Source of the DNA: Gracilariopsis chorda
Lineage: Eukaryota > Rhodophyta > Florideophyceae > Gracilariales > Gracilariaceae
NCBI GenBank assembly: GCA_003194525.1
Contig: NBIV01000134.1
Coordinates: 124,001 to 188,000 of the forward strand
Length of the DNA: 64,000 nt
Direction of reading: 5' to 3'
The stretch's first letter is position 1. The number at the start of each line of letters is the position of its first letter. Shown one piece after another: positions 21,042-32,962 of this stretch. The position numbers and the translations under genes are program-made. The notes beneath the pieces were generated by a model that saw only the letters and a program-made list of their open reading frames with translations, was not told where the DNA came from and ran no database searches.

Positions 21042-23482
21042 ATGGCTCTGTCCATGCGCAACCAAGCCAGCAGACCTCAAAAAGGTCGAGTCAGGGCTGA
21101 GAATCAACGCAAAATGAAACAGAACGCTGTAGTAATGCTGCAAGACAAAAAAACCAAAAAAACTGCAATATCGTCACAGCCACTCATTTCAGTAAGAGCA
21201 CAGTATATAAACTCAAGCAGCTTATCAACAGCCAAGCGTACGACTGATTAAAGAAACATCTCAGTAACAATTTATTTCACGCAAAGGAGCCCAAAACGTT
21301 CCAACTCATGGAGAAGACAGTTTGATTGTTCACAGTTTAAAAGACGCAGCAGACCGCAGGTTGACAGTTGATAATGAAACATTGAAGTATTTTATGGCTC
21401 GCGTAGCAGGTGACCGCAAAACCGGATAGAAAAGCAATGTCCCATCAGACGATGCATTTCGATGCTTTCGCGCAAGGCCTAGAGATTTAACGTTCAGACC
21501 CCATTATTCAAAGGATAATGCGAAGCAGAAAGGCAAGACATACGAAAACATTCAGACCCTCCTCGATGTGGTTGGTAAGATTGGTGAAAAAATCCTGGTC
21601 TCCTTGATGATCCCTCTCGGATATGAAACATGGATGAAACAGGTGTAGATGCAAGGTGGGGCAAGGCAACCAAAGCCTATTGCTCAAAGTCTTCAAAGCA
21701 GGGTGGATGCAAGGTCGCCCAAAAGATGCAAGGTATAGACGAACACATTAGCGCCGTCCTTGTGTGCTCTGCATTTGGGAAAAGCCCCTTCATTCTATAT
21801 CTTTGCCGGAAAACAAGCAATGCAGCACTGGATGGAACCTCTTCCTGGAATTTACAAGAAGAGTGCCCCAGTTTGTAGCGAGTTTTAGCGGCCAAACTGG
21901 ATGCCTGCAGACGCTGTTGTGAAGTGTACAGAAAATCGGTCAATGGATAGTCAGATTCTAGAAGGGATTGTGGTACAGCCAGTGGTGAGCACAACGTCCG
22001 TAAAATATCAATTTTAGATTCGGCCTAACAGATGGGTTCCAATAAGTGGTGGTCTCCTTAATATAGGAGTGGCGTCCTGGGGAATCCAGAAAGGAGATCC
22101 GCAAGCACCAAGCGGAGAGTGGGTTCACTGGGCGGAAGATAATTCTACAGCCGTTGCTATGAGACGTGCTGGGTATCGGCGGCTTAGGAACCACACCTGT
22201 AGGATGACGTAATGTGTACCTAAAGGTGAGTATCACGAGGTTGAACCAGACGAACTAGAACAAGCCTCGAGGGTGCTTGGTTTACTTCCCGGAGGTGGAG
22301 CTTCCAGCGGCGCACTATATACAGTGCCACAAGCTGACCTCGACGGAAAATATCTACTGTAACCTATAAAAATCTAAGTTAGGTTATCCTACCTAATTGA
22401 ATTACAGTCCGATGGAACAATTTCTCTGGACTGGTTTGCCACGTGGCTCAAGCTAGAAAATACGAGTACTCCTTTAGTAATCTTGCGTAACAGCACATCC
22501 TTAGGAGCATACATAATACCCACTGTACTACAGGGTTTCTGGAACACGTTAACAACTTTGTTCGAACACATGTACCAGAGTCGAGGTCTTACCTCCTAAC
22601 GATGGATCACCACTCGTCACGTGAGGCCATTCACTCGGTTATGGATTGTAAGAAAAACCAATGCATTACCGGTATCAAGCCGGCCAACACCTCACATATA
22701 CTCCAACCCTGGGACCGTCGTATCAACAAAACGTTTAATCAGTCGCTTCGATACTTAAGAGATCCTTTCGCACGCTCAGTAGTCCCTGAGACTCGTATAC
22801 CTCGATTCAAACTTACTTGTGCAGTTTATGCACATCAGCGAATCTCCCCTCCAATAATGAAGTCCTCTTGTGAAGATACAGGCCTGTTCCAGTTCAACCC
22901 GGATCTTGCGAAAAAGAACAAACGAGAAGAACCGCAAGAGGTTAGTGCTTAAGTCGCTTCGCATGAAAACGTCACAGACAGAACTTATCAGGTCCAAAAC
23001 AGAAGAACAGATGCAAAAAATTTGCAGCAAAGCATGTCACATTTAAGCAACCAAAACGAGGGATATGATGGTATGCCACAAAATTTCTCAACTTTTTCGG
23101 AACGCAGAGAAAGCCAGTAGCATCGTAATGAATACAATAGCCCCGATCAAGACGGAGAAGGAGGTATTAAGAGACGTTCATTCGCAACCGAAGCTAGTCA
23201 TGCTCGACTGTGGAGCGCCTGCTGAACACAAAATGGTAGCCCAGATGCTTGAACATCCACGAAAGAAAGAGGCTGACAAACTTGAAAAGGAGAAGACCAT
23301 TCAGCTTGAAACGCAGTATGGGGCGACACAACGCAAAAAATAAAGAGGCTCAAAAAGTGCAACTTCAAGAACATAAGATTGCACAACAAGCGGAACGTGT
23401 AGAACAGTGGGCGAAGAAGCACTCCCAAAAGGTTTGCCAACGCATTATTAAGGGTGCTGTGCGGGGCGTCAAACAGAAGTGA
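21042..23482 (+). pseudogene. Pogo-like (DDE_1) transposon remnant
   Basis: Plus-strand pieces of one transposase: from ATG 21042 a basic N-terminal segment (MALSMRNQASRPQKG); near 21630 MDETGVDARWGKATKAY, the first catalytic aspartate; 21730-21800 ISAVLVCSAFGKSPFI; near 22602 DHHSSREAIHSVMDC, the second aspartate block, then PANTSHILQPWDRRINKTF; near 23065-23482 a Lys/Gln-rich coiled coil. The frame is broken at several points. About 0.5 kb between the two catalytic blocks is not transposase-like and may be a further insertion. It shares architecture with the pogo-like genes at 11-13 kb and 33-35 kb. Confidence 0.65.
21955..22370 (+). other. Unassigned segment interrupting the pogo-like transposase
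   Basis: The plus-strand translation has stretches of coding-like composition (GVASWGIQKGDPQAPSGEW; SGALYTVPQADLDGKYLL) interrupted by stops. It does not belong to a DDE_1 transposase at this point. Possibly a fragment of another element or of a captured gene. Not recognised. Confidence 0.3.
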
Positions 23483-24261
23483 CGTTCGGTTTTGGCTCTA
23501 ATGTCGCAGAGAGAGAACTCCAGCTTGTTGGAAGCTATAGGGACCTCTGCAAAAGTTGTGGCGGGGGTTGTATGCGGCGCTATAGGTTTCGAATGATTCC
23601 ATATTTGACCTCAAAACCAGCATAGAGATGATGTGGCAGTGAGGAGCGGTGTTCAAAGGCTAGAAAGGTGAATGAAAAGAGTACAAGCTGAAGAGGTAGT
23701 CAGGTTAAGTAACAGAGTACGCCGGATCGATTCCTTAACATTTCAAAGACCAAAATCAAATATTTTCTCTGATGTCTTGAAAACATCTGAAAAGTGCACA
23801 TTTCAAGCCTTTTGTGAACGGTACCATCTGTGACATGTACGGGTGTTGTGCACGCACACCTCTTACGATCTCATCTGCTTTGTCTGGCTTCTCCACGCCT
23901 GCGGCTGGGGGGTGTGTGGTGCATATTTGCGATTTCATAGGGGTCACCGCCTGTCATAGTCAAAAGGACTAGGCCACATGTGCAGTGTGAACTGATGATA
24001 GTCGCAGCTGGTACAAGTATATCATCCACCACACTCCCATGGTACGCACCAGACTTGTGGCCTACTGGTATTGGTTATCACAAGAACGGCCCTCCGTATA
24101 CTACATTGACGGAAGTGTATACGTTTAATCCTCCGTGCATATCCCTAATGCTGAAGTTTAATGTACAGTATAGTGTACATTAATTCTTTTCAACGATACT
24201 TTAGTCAGTATTGAGAACTTCCGAAAAAAAACCAAAATACAAGCTGCTGACGTGCTCTTCG
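23483..24261. other. Intergenic stretch with a second tRNA-like/SINE-like copy
   Basis: No gene seen. Bases 23936-23951 match 20645-20660 at 14 of 16 positions (CATAGGGGTCACCGCC). Bases 24037-24084 resemble the 20660-20705 part of the tRNA-like repeat (shared CATGGT, CGCAC, GACTTGTGGC, TTATCACAA). A B box is not recognisable. Confidence 0.4.
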
Positions 24262-24351
24262 TGTGAGTGAGAGGCACTGACTGTCTCTTTACTTCGTCGT
24301 CCGTAGTCGCCTAGCTTATGTATGGTTGCTCTACTGTAATGCTGTTTGACA
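24262..24351 (-). repeat. Copia 3' LTR
   Basis: 90 bp, TGTGAGTGAG to GCTGTTTGACA on the plus strand, matching 28752-28841 at about 85 of 90 positions. A second TTTGACA lies at about 24386, so the LTR may extend further inward. Confidence 0.65.
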
Positions 24352-24410
24352 TTGCAAAAATGTGACGCAGCAAGATGTGTCGTTGTTTGACAGTCCCCGG
24401 TTGGTGCGTC

Positions 24411-27400
24411 TCATTTTTGTGTAGGACGGGGACCGATTCTTATCGCCGCACGAAGAAAAGTGAACCGATCACGATGCAAGGGTTTTGTAAAGATATACGC
24501 TTTCATTTCGGTCGTTGGAATGCGATGGATGCTGATGGTGTTATTTGCGATGTGATGTTGGAGAAAGTGGTGCCACAGATCGATGTACTTGCGCTGTTTC
24601 GTCGGCGCTTGATTCTGTGCTATAAGCATTGCGGAACGGTTATCGACATGGTGCGGAGTTGGATGGGAGAGGTGAGTCTGGGCGTCGTTGAGAAGTTTGG
24701 TTAGCCAAGTTGTGTGGCGTGTTGCGTCGGTTGCCGCAATGTATTCCGCTTCGGTTGGGGAGAGCGCTACAATATTTTGTTTTCGGGATACCCAAGAGAC
24801 CGTTGTAGAGTTGATGCATTGGACTCTGCCTGTTATCGACTTGCGGTTCTTTGCGTTTGCGAATTCAGAATCGCTGTATACGGTAAATGGTGTTCTCGTG
24901 TGTGTGGTACTGATTGCGGTTGGGTATAATAAGCCGTGAGTGCGTGTTCCCTTTAGATAGCGAAGCAGACATTTCAGTGCGAGGTTGTGATGATGTTCTG
25001 GTTTTGAAATGTGCTGCGCGAGACGATTGGTGGCATTAGCAATGTCAGGGCGTGTACTGTCCGTGATATAACAAATTTCACCGAGAACCTGTCGATATCG
25101 CGTTGCTTCTCCGGGGTGAGTAGTTTGGTGGAGGGCTGTCGATCGAGGACCATGAGGGTGTTGTAGGGAGTCTGCGTGCGTTTGCAATTTTGCATTCCGG
25201 TTTGATGAAGGATGGATTCAATGGCATCTGGTTGCGATATGTGTGTCCCGTCCTTGGTCTGCGTGATGGTCCAGTTGAGGAAACGTCGCGGCGTACCGAG
25301 TCGTTTGATTTTGTATGCAGTTGGGTGTGAAGGTTATCTATAAGGCATGGATGGGAAGCTAGGACCAGAAAATCGTCGATGGTTGTGCTGATGACAATGT
25401 AACTGGTGGCAGTTTTGTGAATATAGAGGCAGGGATCGTGCTCGGAGGCCTTGAAGCCGATGCTTGTAAGGAATTGTTTGAGACCATGGTTATAGTAGTA
25501 TGCTGCAGGGGGTGGTCCGTACAAGTTGCCGATGAGTTCGCCGTATTGGCCTGAGTGCTTGTAAGTGCCGTTAAACCGCTGCATTTGTTTAACATATATA
25601 GGCCGATCGTGTTGATAGCGCTCGTGAAGATAAGCGGACTTAATGTCAAAAGATTCCAGGGGCAGTTGGAGGGAGGCGTGTAATGCGATTAACATGCGTT
25701 GTGTCGTGCGGTCTGCAGTAAATGTCGTCGTGTGCTGTGGGTCGTAGTGCAACCTGGGTTTCATTAGATCGCCGCGCAAATTGCAGCGGGCCTTGCGTTC
25801 TACTATGTATCCTTCGGCGGCCCGTTTATACCTGTATAGCATCATCAGCGGTATGAATGCTTCGAGTGGGGGCTGGTGATGGGCTGGCAACCATTTGATG
25901 CTGCTATGAATGTCCAAGTTGTCAAGTTTGGCGTCATGGGCCTGTTGCCAGGCCTGAGCGTCGGGATACATGCGAGCTTGAGCGAGATTGGCCGGTGCTG
26001 CGGTGTCGATGTTGATGTCATGAGGGATGGGTTGCTTGTGAGGTGTGCGTGCAATGAACTCCATAGATGCTGTGGCTGTGGGGTCGGTGTGTTTGGTGTA
26101 CGGATGGAAGTCGCTGGCTCGTATGCTTTGGTATTGACTTTTTCGGAGATTTAGGACCACTATTTGTGTTAACGAAGTGGCATACATATATCGGGCCGGA
26201 TCGGCCCGAGGTTCTAACTTCTTTTTGGGTCCATACACGGGGATGGTACCTACTTGGCTGAATGTGTATATGTGCTTGAGAGTTGGGGTGTGGTGGTACC
26301 ACAGGGCGTAGGGTGAGCTGTTGATCGAGTCGTGGTGCATCAAATTGTATTTGAAGACTGTGTCACGTGCTGCATCTTCCCAATACGTATCATCTAGGCC
26401 TGCCGTGTTGAGAAGTGCACGTACTGATTCCATGATGGTGCGATTTAGTCGTTCGGCTATGCCGTTCTCTTGAGGTTGGTGGGGTGTTCGAAGATGGTGT
26501 TGTACTCCGTGCTTATTGTATATTTGGTGCATTGTTGCGGATTGGTATTCTTTCGCGTTGTCACTGCGAAAGTGCGGAAGGGGATGGCGCATGCGATGTC
26601 GGATATGGTGCAGAGTTTGGTCTATATATGGAGGTATTTGCTTTCGTTCCCTCACAAAGTGTGCTAAGGCAAACTTGCTCGCTGATACGATCAGAAGCAT
26701 GTGGTTGTTGCCGTGTGCCGAGGTGGGGTTCACAGGGCCGCACGTGTCGGAACTGACGTAAACGCCTGGGGGGTAAACGTGCGATTTTCTTTTGTGTGGG
26801 GAGTGGTAAAGCTTAGCGTGGTTGCACGCACTGCAGGTGAGTTTTATGTCACTGGGTAGTTGCGATGGCATGGTGGGTATTAGCCGTTTGATGGCAGTGA
26901 GGCGTAATTTGCCCGGATGCGCGTGGTTGAGCTTCAGGTTCCATTTGTGGGTTTCCCGTTGGACGATGCTGTTGTGCCGTGCTTTGATGGGGTTTGATAG
27001 ACTGCGAAGGAGAGGGGTGGGGACCTTGTGAGAGTGCGTGGAGGATATAGGTGGAGCTTTTGACTTGCCTGTGGCTGAAGACGGACGTCGTGTTGTGGAA
27101 GGCTGGCGCGTGGGACGAGTGGTGGGCGAGGGAGGTAGTGTTCGTTTACGGCGGGGGCGGGGGAACGTGCGTGGTGTGTTAGCTGAGGTGTTTTGCAATA
27201 TTTTGCCATTAAGTTGATAGTGATGGCCGTCCCAGAGAGCTGTGCCCAGCAGGATGGGCGGTGATTGTGTGGTGTCCCAGATGGTGCCTTTGGTTCTCGT
27301 GAAGGATACTCTGCCATAGCGACATGCTAAATCATGGAATGAAAGGAGATTGTGTCTGATGTGGTGGTTGGCTACGGCGTGCATTTGAATCTTCTTATTC

Positions 27401-27807
27401 CTGTTCGTGTACAGGTGGATGATTCCATGATGGGTGCATCGTGGCCGCTGATGCGTGGCGGAATGAGTTAGGAGTTTTGTGGCTGTAGGGTTCATGCTGG
27501 GTGTGGGGCGCGTGAGATGCGTGGGATGCGCGCCGCTGTCTAGGATGAACTTACCATTGGCTTCGCTGCCGATTTCCGAGGTGACGTCGATTTGGTTGGG
27601 TGTGGTTGCCGTTGGTGGCTGAAGTGATGGGTATGCTGTGGGCTGGGCGATGGGTTGATATGCATACTGGTGCTGTATTGGATATGCCGAGCCGGCATGT
27701 GCTACATGGGCTTGGGGTTTGCCTGTGAGATTCTTGGGTGATTGGGGTCCCTGCATTGGACGTCGGTGTGGTTGCATTTTCTGCCAAGGGGTTTTTGGTA
27801 TGAGCAT
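24411..27807 (-). pseudogene. Copia pol region
   Basis: Fossil polyprotein region. Visible domains in order: protease (LDSGAHPTHL); integrase zinc-binding and core (LSFHDL upstream, then HAHPGKLRL, CSACNHAK, RSDNAKEY, HQPQENGIAERLNRT); reverse transcriptase (SFDIKSAYLHERY, then a DD pair in STTIDDFLVLAS); RNase H (VYSDSEFANAKNRKS, SPTEAEYIA, IDLWHHFLQ). This is the usual copia arrangement and length. A few breaks are present. Confidence 0.8.
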
Positions 27808-28529
27808 AGTTGGTGGTATGGGATTCTTTTTCCCAAATATGGCGGGCGGTTGAAGTGTTGCCGTGAGATGAAGTTTCTGTGTATTGGTCCATAATCTCCG
27901 GTGATTCTTGGTGTACCTGTTGTGATGTGAGGTCCACTGTGAGCGGGGCGGTAAAGGGTGGCAAGCGATTTGAACACGCGAGTGAAGGTCTTGAGTGTAG
28001 TCGGTTTATTGGCTAGTATGGGTGCTAGGATGGGGGCGAGAGTCGGAGAAGATCTGAGTCCAGCTATTATGACGTCGACGGTGGTTTCTTCATCTCCTAT
28101 TCCAAAATATTTCGCCGCAATCATGCGTGGCCTGACTTTGGTGTGTTCCGCTAGGTAGGTTTCGATCGGAGACTCTACGTTTTATGGGATGTTTTCGACT
28201 TCTGCTTTCAGAAACTGGTGATCGCCTTTGGTGGACTGATTAATGTGGTGGATGATTTGTTCCACCAGGTCGTGAGGTGTTGGTTGGTCTTCAGGAACTA
28301 GAAGTAGACCGAGTATTTCTATGAGAACGCTGCCTAATACTGCAGCTAACAAGCGGTTTTGCTTGTTTTGGAACAGTTTCTGAGCATTGGAGTCTGTGGG
28401 AAGGGGTGGATTTTGTTGGAGGTGTGGGAGCACGTCAATGATGGCCGCGTAGGTTTTGAGTGCTAAGTACCACAGAGCATAGTTGGAAGTGTCTAGGTCT
28501 GGTATTTTGGGCGCTTTGTCTGATTTCAT
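27600..28529 (-). pseudogene. Copia gag region
   Basis: The minus strand begins at ATG 28529 (MKSDKAPKIPDLDTSNYALW), a typical copia gag start with a UBN2-like fold (LVEQIIHHINQSTKG). It is followed by a segment with YFGIGDEETTVDVIIAGL. Broken. Confidence 0.65.
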
Positions 28530-28751
28530 GGCTGCGATAGAGGGTGTGGGAAGTTGAGTGGTGTCGCGGGGTATGTGGTTATCGTTCTGGGTGATTATGG
28601 CATTGGTGTAGAGGTCTTGTATGTGGGGATTCTTGCAAAGTTCGCGGCCGAGTTGCCGTGCTGCTAGTGCGGATGGGGGAGCCGTTTTGGACTTGTGTGG
28701 TTGGTCAAGAGCGGTGGGAGTTAATGGTGCATGTAACGTATGCCCATAACC

Positions 28752-28841
28752 TGTGAGTGAGAGGCACTGACTGTCTCTTTACTTCGTCGTCCGTCGTCGC
28801 CTAGCTTCTGTATGGTTGTTCTACTGTAGTGCTGTTTGACA
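28752..28841 (-). repeat. Copia 5' LTR
   Basis: 90-bp partner of 24262-24351. On the minus strand it is followed by GGTTATGGGCATACG, a possible primer-binding region. Confidence 0.65.
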
Positions 28842-29109
28842 CGTCTTTCATTGCACAAAGTTTCATGGAAAACAGTCAATAAGGTTGCCAGCTACGGCAT
28901 TGCAAAGTTCAACTTCCAGAGGGTGAAATTCAGCAGAAGAAACCCCTAGATCTCCGCACACACAAAGATCGTGCCGATCCCCTGCTTGCCCCAACCGCCT
29001 CACTGCTATCTTCTCCAGTGTCACATGCACCGTCTGATTTCCCCGCTCTTCCTTGTCACCGCTGCACAGGGGCTGGTGTCCTACTCAATTCTAGCGTTCT
29101 ATTTTTATG

Positions 29110-32100
29110 CAAAAGCCCCAACAGCTCTTTCTTAACCCTGATTGAACGCGCATGCACAAGTATACGTCGCAAAACGAGCAGCACTAGGTAGAATGGTGGC
29201 CTTGGAAGCCCTCACTGCGGTGCCCACAGAGCGCGCACCAGCTGATTTGGGCGGCCTGCAGGTCATGACCACGAACTCTCATTCGCAACGAAACACCGTC
29301 CATACCATTGAAGAATGCCACACGGGTCCTTTTTTTGGCAAGGGCAACCAAACGCTTAATCTCTGCTGTTTCGGTTAGCTATTCCAATGGCGTGTCTTCT
29401 TCTGCCTCTGCCTGGAGCTGAATAGACGACGCATTGTTCAGCAGTTCTTGAGACACATCACACATGAGGTCGGCAGATGCCTGCACATTGTTCAAACTGT
29501 TTCGATAGTGTTCGACGAATCGAAACGTGTCACCAGACTCTTAGAATTCTCCAAGCAAAGAAAGAGTTAACAGCGATAGCCTTAATCGTCTGAGAAACGA
29601 TCTTCTGCTCCCATTTCAAATGCGAGGTTGAACATTGCAATACAGCCCGCTGCTGTGTAGCCCCATCAACGCCTGCCTTGTTCTTCGAGTAAAAACTCTG
29701 AGCATCGAGCTTAAATAGCTTCAGAGGCACAAAGCACCCGCTTTCCCTAACATTCTTTTCGACCCTGCGCCAAAATCGGTGACGGGTGAGTAACAGATAT
29801 GTTCATTCCTTATCAACAAATTGAGGCAGACAAACTTCATCCACATAAGTAAAGTGAACAAGTGGCCGAGCCATAGCTGGGAGACTAGCTATTGCGCAAT
29901 CCATGAGCTGCTGCGAGAATCGAACCAGCACTGTACACAGCGGTCCTGATTCTGCCGCACAAGCGCAGAGACAGTAGTGAACGCGGAGTACAATCAGCTG
30001 ATGAAGTAGTTGTCCCATGTGCTCAAGAGGGACGAACTTCTTGAAATTGTCGTCGCCAAAGCTACACCGTACTAGATCTGGTGACGAAAGTTGCACTGCC
30101 CCACCAACTGTAGACGCAGACACCTTAGTCTTGATTTCCACTGAGCTCACCACAAGCTTTTTGCCATGCACATCCACTACTCCAATTCCTTCCTCCGCCT
30201 ATTCACCGAAACCAGAAATGTCCAACCATGCTACACCATCAGGGGAGCAACCCAAGTAACGATCATCCCGCAGCGCCACCATACTAATCTCATAGATGGT
30301 CTTGAAAAATTCCATGGAACCTAATGCAAGCAAAACTGCCACTTCATTCGCTGTACCGCGCATCATTGCCTCAGAAGACACCTGGGAGCTGAACCAACTT
30401 TTGTAAAGAGCTCCAAACCAGCCCTCATCAGTGCGATTCAGCCCTGCGCCTTCCAACTCCAATAGTTGCCTTATTTGAGGGCTACAAAACAGTAACTGGC
30501 CTGCATTTGTCCCAGTGACTCTAAAATGCCGTAAAATGAACCAGTCCGCGCATTTTTGGCCGAGAGATAGCACATGACAAGATTCAGCTATGAATTCTTC
30601 AGCTCTTATCCTGAGCCTATTGGCTTCCTTTTCCATACTTTTGGAACCACTGAACAGCGTAATACTTAGACGCGAGTTGTGTTTCGGCGCTGCTATTCAG
30701 GTGTCGAGATTTGATTGCAGTTCAGGAGGCACTGTATATATAAATCGGAGTACACGGCAGAACTTAGTCGTACCCCGCTATCTTACCGCTATGGGCATCA
30801 CTTTGCTATGTTCCAGCTGACGTGCCATTCCCAGAGCGTGTCTTGTTGCGACGAAAACCTCGGGGCCCAAGCTCCGATCATCATCAATGAAAAAGTCTTG
30901 ACGGCAATCAAAGCACACCACAATAATCTCTCTAACGTCTGCATCGTCTTCTACGGCATCAGCGGTACCCCCGTCCGCACCAGCACCAGATCCACCTGAA
31001 CTGTCAGCAGCTCAAGGGTCTTGATTTACCAGAACCTCCTGCCCCCTCCCTCCACTCGCGGTAACCTCCACTTCACCCGAGTCTTCCAGATTGGCATCAT
31101 GTGGGTTAAAGTAAGACTTCGCCACAAAAGGATTGCATTCCAAAATGTGATCCGGTATTACGAACACGGACAAGAGACCGTTCTCAGTAAGGATATCCGT
31201 GAATGCTTCCTTTCCGTAGCCGCAATCTGCTGTAACAACGCAACTATTCAGCCACTCATCTCCCCGACCGTCCAACAGCGCCGTCAAAAGGTTTCGTACC
31301 GACTCCGTTTGTGATTCCCCTCTCCTTCTAATCCGGATTGCCAGGATAATTCTGAAAAGCGCATCGGCTAGTGCATCCGCCGAGTGGCCATCCCGATCGG
31401 CCTTCCTTGCACCTAACATCTTCACTTGGTTGTCACAAGCTCTTCTACCGCACAGATCGTCGTCTAAGGTAAGCGTTCCGTGTATTGGCGTGAAAAATAC
31501 CTTCTAGGCATCTCGAAACGCAAGAGTCTCGAACTCCGTGAGAAAGCGCGTCTGATCCCGTTGTACATTCCACGTCGACTGTCCATCTCTGCCCCTAGAA
31601 GTCGGGGGGGTATGCAAGTATGTTTGCTCCAATGAATCGAACTATCTCAAGTGATGGTGGGACGCTGCAAGCCTGTCTCAACAAGGCAGTCGCCCTCTCG
31701 TGTCTCAATTCAGTAGTATGTGAGAACAATAGTACTGAAACATAAAAATACAAGTAGGATAATACCACTGCATTCAGGGCCAGGTCCTTCAACCTAATCA
31801 ATTCATTTAGCCATTCCGTCAGCTCTAAAAGCAGTCAATTGAGCAACAAAACGACAAAACTGCCCCTTGTCGCAGCGATGTTCTTAACATTTGCTTGACC
31901 CTTCATGTTTGAAACTGCTACGCTGCGCTCTGCCTGTTAGAACACCATCCCCAAGTTCCGCTCCATCATGACGCTGTGACAGTCCATGGAACTAATCCTC
32001 TAACCATGAATTGCGTCCAAACTGCCACGAGCAACACGCTTTCCTCTTCGACGCCCCATGTCCCTGCCTCTCCACCGAGCACTTACTGCGGCACCCCGAC

Positions 32101-32867
32101 GTGCCCTCCCGCGCGCTCGCTGCCTGCATGATCCACCCTGGACGTTTGTTCACTCCCTTCCAAATCAATGCCATTAGTGGTGGCAGAAGCGGCATACCTT
32201 GAAAAATTTTGCGCTCTAACCGGCGAATGCGGCATAGGATGTTGTAGAGCTGTAGCACTATTCGCTGGAGCCGCAGTTGATGGTGCTGAGGGATGAGTTT
32301 GCATATGTGATGACATGTCGATAAGTCTTTTGCAGGGCAGAGAAAGAAGGACGCGGGGAGGCCAATTTTTGTCCAATTTCGTCGGTTGAAAGGCTGGAAG
32401 AAAGGGAAGTAGATCCCAAGCCAGAATTCGCTCCTGGATCTTTAATCTAAACAAGGAATAAAGAGCTGTGGCCATTCGAAGTAGGCCTTCTGGAGGGTTC
32501 TTGTGTACAGTATGTTGTACATAGCGGCAAGAATCCAATCGTGCCAACTTTTGATTATGTATCCTTCCGCACACGGGTAAATTGGAACAAAAGGTAATTT
32601 CGAACAGAATCCAATACCCTTTTGCAAACGGGATCCCTGCTAACAGTATTAGATTTATAAAAGCTGAATCCTTTCGAGACGAGCTCTGGTGAGTAGCCCT
32701 TTATGGTAGACCTCTTGCACTTCACGTCTTACACTCAATCTTTCTACACTTCCTCGTTCAACATCCTCACACACCACCCGATATCTCTCAGGTATGTCCA
32801 CTCTTAGGTACCATAGCAACGGTTTAAACAAAATCCAGTGCCATACGCGACAGTTCAAAGCCAACAC
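29110..32867 (-). pseudogene. PiggyBac-like transposase carrying a YqaJ-type nuclease domain
   Basis: Minus-strand pieces in N-to-C order. 32867-32083 is the N-terminal region. 31801-31012 is a DDE core with LDDDLCGRRACDNQVK, RKADRDGHSADALADALFR and VVTADCGYGKEAFTD. 30636-30199 is a nuclease-like domain with RHFRVTGTNAG, MMRGTANEVAVLLALG and YLGCSPDGVAWL, as in YqaJ exonucleases. 30177-29803 holds the EIK of the PD-(D/E)xK site (SSVEIKTKVS). 29730-29390 is a further helical part (QTIKAIAVNSFFAWRI). 29280-29110 is a Cys-rich end (WCALCGHR; CCSFCDVYLC). Several stops and frame changes break it. I recall similar DDE-plus-YqaJ proteins in oomycetes; that family link is from memory. Confidence 0.55.
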
Positions 32868-32962
32868 GGCGCCAAAATGACGACCGACGGACCCGCCTCA
32901 ATCTCAAATCCGTATCCTACCTCAACTCAGTGTAGTCTCTATACCTAATACACAGCGGCATA

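Larger units (their letters stand above)
24262..28841 (-). mobile_element. Ty1/copia retrotransposon with very short LTRs
   Basis: A minus-strand element of about 4.6 kb between two direct repeats of 90 bp. Order on the minus strand is gag, protease, integrase, reverse transcriptase and RNase H, the copia order. It is broken, with several breaks in gag and pol, but no large part is missing. The repeats differ at about five positions, so it is not very old. No matching target-site duplication is seen outside the repeats, so the LTR limits may be a little wrong or the flanks rearranged. Confidence 0.8.
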
